NCBI GenBank assembly: GCA_035276085.1
Contig: DATELY010000126.1
Span: 4,421 to 68,420 of the forward strand
Length of the DNA stretch: 64,000 nucleotides
Source: DATELY01 sp035276085
GTDB lineage: Bacteria > Pseudomonadota > Gammaproteobacteria > Steroidobacterales > Steroidobacteraceae
Reading direction: 5' to 3'
Shown here: positions 55,671-64,000 of the stretch, piece after piece
How positions within the stretch are numbered: position 1 is the stretch's first letter
Layout: each line of letters begins with the position of its first letter
Position numbers and translations under genes: made by a program
Notes under the pieces: generated by a model
Told to the model about the DNA's origin: nothing
The model's input: only the letters and a program-made list of their open reading frames with translations
Databases searched by the model: none

Positions 55671-56359
55671 ATACAACGACTGGCAATCTGGGAAGCCAAA
55701 CCCAACAGACCTCGCAACGCGCCGCCACGCGAGTGATGATCGTCGACGATCATGCGCTCCTGCGTGCCGGCGTGCGCGAGATGCTTACCGATGAAAGCGA
55801 TCTGGAAGTGGTGGCGGAGGCAGGCTCGGCCGAAGAGGCTCTGCAGTTACTGCGCGATGGCACGCAAATCGACGTGCTCGTGCTGGACATCTCGTTACCG
55901 GGTCAAAGCGGCGTCGACTTGCTGCGGCAACTGAAGCAAGACCAGCCCGAGATTCAGATCCTGGTCCTGAGCATGCACCCCGAGAAGAGCTTCGCTGTGA
56001 GGCTCATGCGGGCCGGCGCGAGCGGCTACGTTCCGAAGATGATCGTGCCCGACGAATTGGTACGCGCTGTACGCGCAGTCGGCGCCGGCAAGAGGTACAT
56101 CACCCCTACCGTTGCCGAGCTGCTTGCGTCAGAGTTCGCGGCGGAAGCGGAAGGTCCGTTACACAACCGCTTGTCAGAACGTGAACTACAAGTGTTTACC
56201 AGGATTGCACGCGGCATCGCGCCTGCGGCGATGGCTTCCGAGTTGGGCTTGAGCGTCAAGACCGTCAGTACGTATCGAGCTCGCATACTCGAAAAGATGG
56301 GAATGCGAAGCAACGCAGAGATCGCAGCCTACGCAGTACGCAATCATCTGGTGGACTGA
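55667..56359 (+). CDS. NarL/FixJ family response regulator
   Basis: From the GTG at 55667, which overlaps the previous stop, the product is 230 aa. The receiver (about 22-140) has DDH, phospho-Asp in VLVLDIS and Lys in YVPKMIV. The C-terminal LuxR-type HTH (about 165-225) has LSERELQVF and GLSVKTVSTYRARILEKMG. It should be phosphorylated by the HisKA_3 kinase at 52966 and bind promoters as a dimer. Longer in-frame extensions upstream lie inside the sigma-54 gene. Confidence 0.94.
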
Positions 56360-56377
56360 AGCTACCGGATCGAGCAT

Positions 56378-56767
56378 GTGAGCCACGCGCGGGAACTGAC
56401 TGTCTTTATCGTTGAAGATTCCGCCGTAGTTCGTGAACGGCTGGTCGAAACTATTGACGAGATTCCGCAGGCCCGCATCGTGGGACACGCGGAGACGGCG
56501 GCGGAAGCCCTATCGGCGCTGCCCGAGATCCGTCCGCGTGTCTTGATTCTCGATGTGCAGCTGCGCGAGGGCAGCGGCTTCAATGTCCTCAAATCCATGC
56601 GCGCCCGCAATGTGGATTGGCCGCCCTTGGTGATCGTCGTCACCAACTATCCGCGCGACGACTATCGCGAGATCAGCCGCAAGTTCGGTGCCAATTACTT
56701 CCTGGACAAGGCCTCGGAGTTCGATCAGGTCCGCGAGGCGATGTTGCGGATGTTGGAGACGGCTTGA
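56378..56767 (+). CDS. single-domain response regulator
   Basis: The 129-aa product is a receiver alone. Acidic pocket VED, phospho-Asp in VLILDVQL, Thr/Thr-like TNYPRDD and Lys in FLDKASEF are all in place, so phosphorylation is expected. With no output domain it may act as a phosphate sink, a shuttle or a protein-binding switch. The GTG start at 56378 is 19 bp after the NarL regulator stop. It closes the four-gene cluster and is followed at once by a hairpin repeat. Confidence 0.9.
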   Translation: MSHARELTVFIVEDSAVVRERLVETIDEIPQARIVGHAETAAEALSALPEIRPRVLILDVQLREGSGFNVLKSMRARNVDWPPLVIVVTNYPRDDYREISRKFGANYFLDKASEFDQVREAMLRMLETA

Positions 56768-56846
56768 GGAAGCGGTTAGCGGTTGGTCAGAAGTGCTTCT
56801 TTTTCCGAACCAACCGCCAACCGCTAACCGCCAACCGCTTCTTTCT
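56768..56846. repeat. hairpin with quasi-repeat arms, GGTTAGC class
   Basis: The left arm has GAAGCGGTTAGCGGTTGG then TCAGAAG. The right arm has AACCAACCGCCAACCGC then TAACCGCCAACCGCTTC. It separates the stops of the convergent single-domain receiver and CsbD genes and likely ends transcription from both sides. Confidence 0.88.
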
Positions 56847-57067
56847 CAATGCAGCCTGCGATGCCGACGATAGAATTCGTCCACTTGCTTACGGGCTTCT
56901 TCTTTTTCCCAGCCATACCGTTCCTGCAGCCTGCCCGCGAGCTGCTCGTTGCGACCGACGAGTTCGTCGATCTCCTCCTCGCTCAAGCGGACCCATTGTT
57001 CTTTGATCTTCCCTTTCAGCTGCCTCAAGGCGCCCTGGCTGACATTCCGGACCGTGTTGCGGTTCAT
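56846..57067 (-). CDS. CsbD family stress protein
   Basis: The 73-aa product matches the CsbD / YjbJ family: LRQLKGKIKEQWVRLSEEEI and GRNEQLAGRLQERYGWEKEE. These small hydrophilic helical proteins are strongly induced by stress, but their role is not known. The ATG at 57067 follows GGAGGAGCTC; upstream in-frame extensions were rejected. No promoter was assigned. Confidence 0.9.
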   Translation of the reverse strand: MNRNTVRNVSQGALRQLKGKIKEQWVRLSEEEIDELVGRNEQLAGRLQERYGWEKEEARKQVDEFYRRHRRLH

Positions 57068-57229
57068 GAGCTCCTCCACCGGACTGCGGCGCGTTGCGCG
57101 CCCTCGCCTCAAAAGTGCGAATTCCATGCCACGATCCGAGGCGCTTGCATCGGGGTCCCCTGTGCATCCCGGAAGAAATTTTGTGAGCAACGGGATCTAA
57201 GTGCCTTGCCACTGCGTTGAGCTGCCGTT

Positions 57230-57359
57230 GACGGATATGCGCAGCGCTCTTGAGTGGACCTCCCCGGAAGATGGGGTGGCACCCGCTGAGGCCCCATCTC
57301 GCCACTCGCTGGAGACTGTGCACCTAAAGGCCACGCTTACTGCGTGGCCTTCTTTTTTT
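57230..57359 (+). ncRNA. candidate structured small RNA
   Basis: A strong plus-strand terminator (57327-57359) has no plus-strand gene upstream that it could serve, which implies a separate short transcript. Just before it, GAGTGG (57252-57257) can pair with CCACTC (57302-57307), enclosing an inner stem AGATGGGG (57269-57276) with CCCCATCT (57292-57299). Several GGA motifs are present, as in Rsm/Csr RNAs, but this is weak. The 5' end and promoter were not found. Confidence 0.35.
57327..57359 (+). terminator. rho-independent terminator
   Basis: A perfect 10-bp stem AAGGCCACGC / GCGTGGCCTT with a TTACT loop is followed by C and seven T. It points in the plus direction. Confidence 0.9.
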
Positions 57360-57423
57360 CTCGCCGGGTTGCAGGAATTGTAAAAAAGGCTCGTTGCGAC
57401 TGTAACGGCTGGTGATGGGCTGC

Positions 57424-57506
57424 CAGGTGAGCCGGCTGGCGAGCTAGCTTGTTGGCCAGAAGGGTCTGGCGAGGCTTCCGGCCAGCCGACCAGCAAGCCA
57501 GCACGC
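57424..57506. repeat. hairpin with quasi-repeat arms, GCTGGYC class
   Basis: The left arm has GCCGGCTGGCGAGCTAGC then TTGTTGGCCAGAAG. The right arm has CTTCCGGCCAGCCGACC then AGCAAGCCAGC. It lies 36 bp after the stop of the M28 peptidase gene (minus strand). Confidence 0.82.
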
Positions 57507-57541
57507 GCAAGCCTCGGTATCGAATCAGCTGTTACACGCCA

Positions 57542-59194
57542 CTAGTTCTTCCCAAACGCCTGTCCGAAAAAATCTCCGGCCCGCCAACGCGGCCGCGTGG
57601 GTGCGTTCGCAACTTCCACGACCAGTCGACGATTGATGCGTGCGATGTCGGCTGCCGCGGCAAAGTCCATGGGCAGGGACAGGTCGTCGCTGGGCTGGTG
57701 GTAGTGGCGTTGACGGTATTCCTGCTTCAACGCGGCCATGTCGATCTTGGAATCCTTGCTTTGATTCCCCGCTTGCAACGCGATGGCAGGGATGCCGCGG
57801 CGCATGAACGAAAACTGATCGTTGCGAATGAGCGCCACCTCTTCCGGATTCGGATCGGGGCTCAAGCGATAACCCAACGCCGTCGCGATGCTGGCGGTCA
57901 GCGGGCCGAGCGACGAATTCGACTCGCCGAACGCGATGATGTCCCGTGTCGCTGCGAACGTCATGGGTGTGTCGATGTTGATGTTGGCTACGAGCGTGCG
58001 TGGTGGCGTGCCGGAATGCGCGACGAAGTAATCCGATCCCAAGAGCCCGCGCTCTTCAGCCGTTACGGCAACGAACACAATCGAACGACGCGGTCGCGCA
58101 CCGGCTGCCACCGTGCGTGCAATCTCGAGCAGCATGCCGACGCCGAGCGCGTTGTCGTGCGCGCCGTTGTAGATCGCGTCACCATCGACTGCCGCGCCCT
58201 TGCCCAGATGATCGAGATGGGCTGAGACGACGACGAACTCGGATTTCAGCTTGGGATCGGCGCCCTCGAGCAAACCGACGACGTTGACGCTGTTCGTGCG
58301 CCGCAAGCCGGTCGTCGCGGATAACGTCATCGTGCCCGGCAAGGCAAAGCCCTGCGCAACACCGTTGTCGAGCGCACTCACGACGTCTTCGTATGCGTGC
58401 TCGGTGCCTTCGAACAAGCGCGGCGCGGCCGCCGGATTGAAACGAAAGCGCAGCTTCAACTCGGGAAAGGAATCGACCGCCGTGCCGCCGTCATCCAGCC
58501 AGCGCATTTGCGGCACCCAGCTCAGCGCCAGGGCACGCTCCCACGGCACGCGTTTGGCATCGTCCGGAGAGTCCACGACGATCGCACCGACTGCGCCGTG
58601 CTCGACCAGCTTCGACCACTTTCGCAAGCTCCACGAGTGATACGCGCGTGCCGTCGGCGGAAACCGGGCCGGTGCGCCGCTGAAGATGACGGCGATGCGT
58701 CCCGCGACATCGACGTGCTCGAAATCGTTGTACTGCTGTTCCGGCGCCTCGACGCCGAACCCCGCGAATGCCAACGGTGCGGCGACGTTGGAGTTGCTCG
58801 ACAGAAAATCCGCGCCCGGCAGATAGTCCGTGCTGTATTCGAACTCGATCGTTTCGTCGTCGCGTGCCAACGTGGCGGACGAGCCGGGCAACACCGGCGT
58901 CGCTTCCAGTAACGGTACTTGCTGAAACCACGTGCCTTCATCGCCGGCCGGCTTCAAGCCGTACTGCTGCAACTGTGCGGCCACGTACTTGGCCGCGATC
59001 TCATAGCCGCGCGATGCGGCTGCGCGTCCATCCAATAGATCGTCGGCCAGGAACGTCACGTGAGCTTGCAGCGCAGGCGTCTGGACCGTGGGCGATGCCT
59101 GCTGAGCAATCGCTGCCCACGGCGTCAGCAGACAGATCATGACGCTCCACGCACGTTGCAACGGCGGGGACGAACACGGCAGTGCGAAGGGCAT
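57542..59194 (-). CDS. secreted M28 family metallopeptidase with PA domain
   Basis: The 550-aa product has a signal peptide (SVMICLLTPWAAIAQQ) and an M28 zinc aminopeptidase domain. Metal ligands and catalytic residues are visible: SAHLDHLG (His, Asp), GAHDNALGVG (Asp), VTAEERGLLGSDYF (catalytic Glu pair), NINIDTP and the late His in YHQPSDD. A protease-associated (PA) region is inserted around residues 140-260. It should cut N-terminal residues from peptides outside the cytosol. The ATG at 59194 begins the signal peptide. Confidence 0.92.
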   Translation of the reverse strand: MPFALPCSSPPLQRAWSVMICLLTPWAAIAQQASPTVQTPALQAHVTFLADDLLDGRAAASRGYEIAAKYVAAQLQQYGLKPAGDEGTWFQQVPLLEATPVLPGSSATLARDDETIEFEYSTDYLPGADFLSSNSNVAAPLAFAGFGVEAPEQQYNDFEHVDVAGRIAVIFSGAPARFPPTARAYHSWSLRKWSKLVEHGAVGAIVVDSPDDAKRVPWERALALSWVPQMRWLDDGGTAVDSFPELKLRFRFNPAAAPRLFEGTEHAYEDVVSALDNGVAQGFALPGTMTLSATTGLRRTNSVNVVGLLEGADPKLKSEFVVVSAHLDHLGKGAAVDGDAIYNGAHDNALGVGMLLEIARTVAAGARPRRSIVFVAVTAEERGLLGSDYFVAHSGTPPRTLVANINIDTPMTFAATRDIIAFGESNSSLGPLTASIATALGYRLSPDPNPEEVALIRNDQFSFMRRGIPAIALQAGNQSKDSKIDMAALKQEYRQRHYHQPSDDLSLPMDFAAAADIARINRRLVVEVANAPTRPRWRAGDFFGQAFGKN

Positions 59195-59313
59195 GCGGAA
59201 GGCGTGGTCCGATGATGTATTTGGAATGGCGGCGAGCTTAAGCCAAGGTCTCGCGGCGAGTCATCCAGCGGGTTAATCTGGCTTTCAGTTGCGGCCTGTT
59301 GAAGTTCAGCACG

Positions 59314-59796
59314 ATGACCTTGCGAATCGCCTGTTCGGCTCTGCTGGCCAGTATGCTCATTGGCCTGCTGAACGGCTGCGCATCCGCGCCGCCGCAGGGT
59401 GGGGCTGCAGCGAGCGAGCCCATGGCCGGCCGCGGAGAGGAAGTGGCCCTGCGTGCGTTGGCGATGATCGGCACGCCGTATCAGTACGGCGGCAACGGGC
59501 CGGAGAACTTCGACTGCAGCGGACTCGTGCAGTACATCTATCGTGGCGTCGGCATCGAAGTGCCGCGAACGGCTGCCGAGCAGTTCGATGCGACTCGGAC
59601 CGTGGATCTCGCGAACCTACGCCCCGGCGATCTGCTCTTCTTCCGCATTCACGGCCGGGTTTCGCACGTTGCGATCTATGCGGGCGAACGCCGCTTCGTC
59701 CATGCGCCGCAGACAGGGCGTACGGTGGAGCTGCGGCCATTGGACGATCCGTACTACGCGCCGCGGCTGGTGCGCGGCGGACGGTTTGGCAGCTGA
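59314..59796 (+). CDS. NlpC/P60 family lipoprotein (cell-wall endopeptidase)
   Basis: From the ATG at 59314 the product is 160 aa with a lipobox (LLNGC near residue 22). The NlpC/P60 (C40) catalytic triad is in place: Cys in FDCSGLVQY (near 67), His in SHVAIYAG (near 116) and a third polar residue in VHAPQTG. Such enzymes cut peptide stems of peptidoglycan. A TTG at 59299 would add five residues. It is convergent with acs across a repeat pair. Confidence 0.9.
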   Translation: MTLRIACSALLASMLIGLLNGCASAPPQGGAAASEPMAGRGEEVALRALAMIGTPYQYGGNGPENFDCSGLVQYIYRGVGIEVPRTAAEQFDATRTVDLANLRPGDLLFFRIHGRVSHVAIYAGERRFVHAPQTGRTVELRPLDDPYYAPRLVRGGRFGS

Positions 59797-59806
59797 GTTG
59801 AGGCGT

Positions 59807-59920
59807 CCCTTCCCTTGCGAAGCGGGGGAAGGACAGGATGGGGGCTCTTAACGAACGTCGCACGCAAACGTCGCGAGCCCCCACCCTGTCCCTTCCCCCG
59901 CTGCGCAAGGGAGGGGACGC
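59807..59920. repeat. inverted pair of CCCTCCCC-type repeats
   Basis: A left copy (59807-59845, ending AGGACAGGATGGGGG) and an inverted right copy (59878-59920, opening CCCCCACCCTGTCCC) surround about 30 bp. The pair fills the gap between the stops of the convergent NlpC/P60 and acs genes. Confidence 0.88.
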
Positions 59921-59935
59921 TCAACGACACAGCGG

Positions 59936-61879
<1,944 letters not shown>

Positions 61880-61918
61880 AGTGAGTGTTCGGAGCGGTTG
61901 CTGTGGATCGACGGAGGA

Positions 61919-62287
61919 TCAGGCCGGTCCCTTGCGCTTGAAGACATAGCGTTGACCATCCGTCTTGTTCGTCTGCGTCATCTCATCGTTGCCGCGAAAC
62001 TCGATGATGCTCGTCTTCGCCCCGACGATGTCCACCGTGATCTCGTTGCCCACCAGTGTGTATGGCGTGGGTGGCACGCCCGGCAGGGTGACGGTGGTCG
62101 GCGTGTAGGTCACCTCGATGGCCACGCCGTTGGCCTGATACTGCCAGGTGCCGACGAGCTTGGATCTGATCTCATTGGTGTTATCGACGGCGGGTGTTGC
62201 TGACCGCGGTGCGGGTGTTTGGGTGCCGGCACAGCCGCACAGCGCCAGCAGCGCGAACATGCACAACCAGGGATCTCGACCTCTCAT
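61919..62287 (-). CDS. small lipoprotein, unknown
   Basis: The 122-aa product has a lipobox (ALCGC near residue 19) and a small beta-rich mature part (KLVGTWQYQANGVAIEVTYT, VGNEITVDIVGAKTSIIEFR). The GTW block resembles lipocalin-like lipoproteins, but this is weak. It lies 17 bp after the HIT gene stop and 39 bp before acs, so it is probably co-transcribed. Confidence 0.78.
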   Translation of the reverse strand: MRGRDPWLCMFALLALCGCAGTQTPAPRSATPAVDNTNEIRSKLVGTWQYQANGVAIEVTYTPTTVTLPGVPPTPYTLVGNEITVDIVGAKTSIIEFRGNDEMTQTNKTDGQRYVFKRKGPA

Positions 62288-62304
62288 GCACTCACCGCTG
62301 CCCG

Positions 62305-62724
62305 TCAGCCCAGCGCCGCACGGATACGTTGAGCATGCTCGGCGAGCTTCGCCTTGTCGGCCGGATCGCGTGCGTGCACGCGCACGTCTCCGCCTGGGTA
62401 GACGGGAACGATGTGGAAGTGAAAGTGGAACACGGTCTGCCCCGAAGCCGGGCGCGTGAACTGCAACAGGCGAATACCCGCGGGCTGAAACGCCGCCTCC
62501 ACGCCTTTCGCGATGCGCTGAGTGGTCTGCACGAGCTTGCCCAGCACCGCCGGATCGATGTCGAGCAAATCCACAGCGGGACTTTTCGGGATGACGAGGG
62601 TGTGGCCGTCGGTCATCGGCATGGCATCCATGAATGCCAGGCTCTCCGCGTCTTCGTACACCTTGAACGAGGGAATCTCGCCACGAAGGATCTTCGCAAA
62701 GACGTTGTTCGAGTCATACGCCAT
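62305..62724 (-). CDS. HIT family protein (histidine triad nucleotide-binding)
   Basis: The 139-aa product has the histidine triad FHFHFHIVP near residue 100 with the catalytic His, and the N-terminal block FAKILRGEIPSFKVYEDA typical of HinT-like proteins. These hydrolyse AMP linked to amines or phosphates. The ATG at 62724 starts the conserved stretch (MAYDSNNVFAKI); an upstream extension to 62802 was rejected. It lies 28 bp after the DUF4404 gene. Confidence 0.92.
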   Translation of the reverse strand: MAYDSNNVFAKILRGEIPSFKVYEDAESLAFMDAMPMTDGHTLVIPKSPAVDLLDIDPAVLGKLVQTTQRIAKGVEAAFQPAGIRLLQFTRPASGQTVFHFHFHIVPVYPGGDVRVHARDPADKAKLAEHAQRIRAALG

Positions 62725-62752
62725 GGAGCAAACCTCTTCTCGAAATGGGAGC

Positions 62753-63025
62753 TCAGATACCGGCCCGGGACAGCGCCTCGATGACGCCGCGAATCGCAGC
62801 ACTCAAGCTGGGATGGTCGGCTTCGAAGCCGACAGCGACCGCTTCCATCCGCTCGGGTAGTGACGCCGTGTCCTGGCTGGGCGCGCGGCCGCCGCTGATC
62901 TCCAGCAAGCGCGTGATGTCAGCCAGGAGAGTGACGAGCAACGCGCGCGAGTCTTCGTCCACCCGTGTTGTCCGCGCGAGCTCGGCGTGCAGGCGCGCGA
63001 GTTGTTCATGCAATTGAGCGCTCAT
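62753..63025 (-). CDS. DUF4404 family protein
   Basis: The 90-aa product is fully helical (LHEQLARLHAELARTTRVDE, SLSAAIRGVIEALSRAGI) and matches the DUF4404 family of small cytoplasmic proteins with unknown function. It lies between the DUF4412-like gene and the HIT gene on the same strand. Confidence 0.82.
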   Translation of the reverse strand: MSAQLHEQLARLHAELARTTRVDEDSRALLVTLLADITRLLEISGGRAPSQDTASLPERMEAVAVGFEADHPSLSAAIRGVIEALSRAGI

Positions 63026-63116
63026 CGGCTCTCCTTTCGGTTCAGTTTCTGCGCGAGCTGTTCGCGATATGCGTTTTCCAAACAGATGCGCCGTTCGGCA
63101 ATGTGTTCGATGCAGT

Positions 63117-63902
63117 TCACTTCGGCATCATATCCTTGCGCGTGTAACCCGCCGGGACGTCGAACTGACCCGCGGCGATGGTTTCGGAGCGCATCGATGT
63201 CAACGTGGTTTCCAGGCTCGGTTTGCCACCCTCATAAACGCGACTGAATACGGGAAAGCCGTCGAGCTTTGCGTAGGGTTGAACTTGCTCGCCCAGGCTC
63301 TGGCGCAACGTCGGTGATTGCAGCGACGACAGCATTTCCTCCATCAGCGCACTCATCTTCCTGGCGACATCGAACATTTCCTGACCGCCGGTGAGGGAGG
63401 AGGGCGGCGCCAGACACAGTTCCTGCTCGATCGCGCCGTTGCGACGAACTTCCGAATAAGTGCACGCGATGCCGGCGATCTTGTCCTTGCGCGCCGTCTT
63501 CACCACTTCGGCCGGCGCCGCCTCTTGCTGTGGCAGACGGCTGCCCATCATCTTCTCGACCATCGCGCGTTGCTCGGGCGACATGTTCTTCAGCTGCTCT
63601 TCCATCTGCTTCAACGCGGGATTCACCTTGTCGGCAAACTGCTTGATGGCGGCGCGGTCGATCAACACGTAGTTCTTCTCCTTGGGGTTGAGCACGTGCA
63701 CGGCCTCGTCCTTGTAGATCATGACGCCGTCATTGCCTTGCTCGGTGCGCTCGACACGCAGCTTGCCACTTTGCACCAGCAGCTTCGTCGAGGAGTCTTT
63801 GCCACCCGCCAGCTCCCGTGTCGTCGTTTCATAGACTGTGCCGGCGTGAGCATTCAGCGCTACGCACGCGAGCGTGCAGAGGGTTCCAATGGCAATTCGC
63901 AT
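63117..63902 (-). CDS. secreted DUF4412-like protein
   Basis: The 261-aa product has a signal peptide (IGTLCTLACVALNAHA) and a periplasmic beta-rich fold resembling DUF4412/LolA-like proteins (GTVYETTTRELAGG, KLRVERTEQGNDGVMIYKDE). A Met/Gln-rich helical part (LKNMSPEQRAMVEKMMG) and two Cys follow. Function unknown. The ATG at 63902 gives the signal peptide; a GGAGAA ribosome-like site precedes it. Confidence 0.78.
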   Translation of the reverse strand: MRIAIGTLCTLACVALNAHAGTVYETTTRELAGGKDSSTKLLVQSGKLRVERTEQGNDGVMIYKDEAVHVLNPKEKNYVLIDRAAIKQFADKVNPALKQMEEQLKNMSPEQRAMVEKMMGSRLPQQEAAPAEVVKTARKDKIAGIACTYSEVRRNGAIEQELCLAPPSSLTGGQEMFDVARKMSALMEEMLSSLQSPTLRQSLGEQVQPYAKLDGFPVFSRVYEGGKPSLETTLTSMRSETIAAGQFDVPAGYTRKDMMPK

Positions 63903-63940
63903 GCTCCGATTCTCCTGTTGGGTATTCGTTGCGTTGGAGC

Positions 63941-63981
63941 TGCCCCCACCCCAACCCTCCCCCGCTGCGCAGGGGAGGGGG
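63941..63981. repeat. CCCTCCCC-type repeat, single copy near window end
   Basis: CCCCCACCCCAACCCTCCCC followed by CGCTGCGCAGGGGAGGG. The copy lies upstream of the DUF4412-like gene; its partner may lie beyond the window. Confidence 0.82.
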
Positions 63982-64000
63982 CTGTGTCGTGGCGCCTCTT

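Larger units (their letters stand above)
57068..57541. other. gene-free region with a possible small RNA and a hairpin repeat
   Basis: No protein gene is supported here. 57230-57359 looks like a structured small RNA on the plus strand with a strong terminator. 57424-57506 is another quasi-repeat hairpin. The promoter of csbD should lie in 57070-57200. Confidence 0.6.

Overview
The window is a 64 kb piece of a high-GC bacterial chromosome. Gene families (CstA/YbdD, MaiA, DNA polymerase II, YfiR/CHASE8 signalling, bactofilin, many hybrid kinases, an LplT-PlsC fusion, a TonB receptor) point to a free-living gammaproteobacterium. Gene style suggests the Steroidobacter / Nevskiales / Xanthomonadales area, but this is an inference without a database search. 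I see no rRNA, tRNA, CRISPR array, phage or intact insertion sequence. It reads as ordinary chromosome dotted with intergenic repeat elements.

Layout. 1-6370: start of an exonuclease III gene (minus), then ykgJ-like, polB, a zinc alcohol dehydrogenase and a GAF-PAS hybrid histidine kinase. 6605-9070: a tiny lipoprotein and a large unknown secreted protein. 9071-9756: a gene-free stretch with a run of hairpins and repeat copies. 9757-12082: DUF1993, an MHS-type transporter, a small unknown. 12097-17041 (minus): LplT-PlsC fusion and an orphan NitT/TauT-type ABC importer without a binding protein. 17274-26727: signalling block with a TonB receptor - YfiR - CHASE8 hybrid kinase operon, an apparently circularly permuted ROK protein, an MHYT hybrid kinase lying between two copies of a duplicated sequence, and a PilZ protein. 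26928-37980: TPR protein, cardiolipin-synthase-like lipoprotein, a beta-helix-like lipoprotein, GGDEF-EAL protein, TAP-like hydrolase, a two-gene ABC-2 exporter and a small zinc protein. 38104-44665: HD-like protein, VNG-repeat protein, and an RND pump divergent from its MarR regulator over a 36-bp perfect palindrome. 44667-49188 (minus): zinc-ribbon and bactofilin genes, ybdD-cstA, AI-2E family transporter. 49420-52365: a VOC protein with a histone-like Lys/Ala tail, MaiA, two stress-type lipoproteins. 52651-52957: a nested inverted-repeat element. 52966-56767: a four-gene signalling cluster (HisKA_3 kinase, sigma-54 activator without receiver, NarL regulator, single-domain receiver). 56846-63902: CsbD, a possible small RNA with a strong terminator, M28 peptidase, NlpC/P60 lipoprotein, and a minus-strand run DUF4412-DUF4404-HIT-lipoprotein-acs.

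Themes. Signal transduction is very dense: four hybrid kinases or kinase cascades plus c-di-GMP proteins (GGDEF-EAL, PilZ). Many gene pairs use ATGA or GTGA stop/start overlaps, which fixed several start codons. Two families of intergenic hairpin elements sit just after stop codons throughout: one GC-rich family around CCCTCCCC...GGGGAGGG, and one whose arms are built of varying 7-8 nt quasi-repeats around a CAGAAG-type apex. The second family, the permuted ROK protein, the YfiR/CHASE8 histidine-kinase circuit and the nested inverted repeat are the most worth following up.
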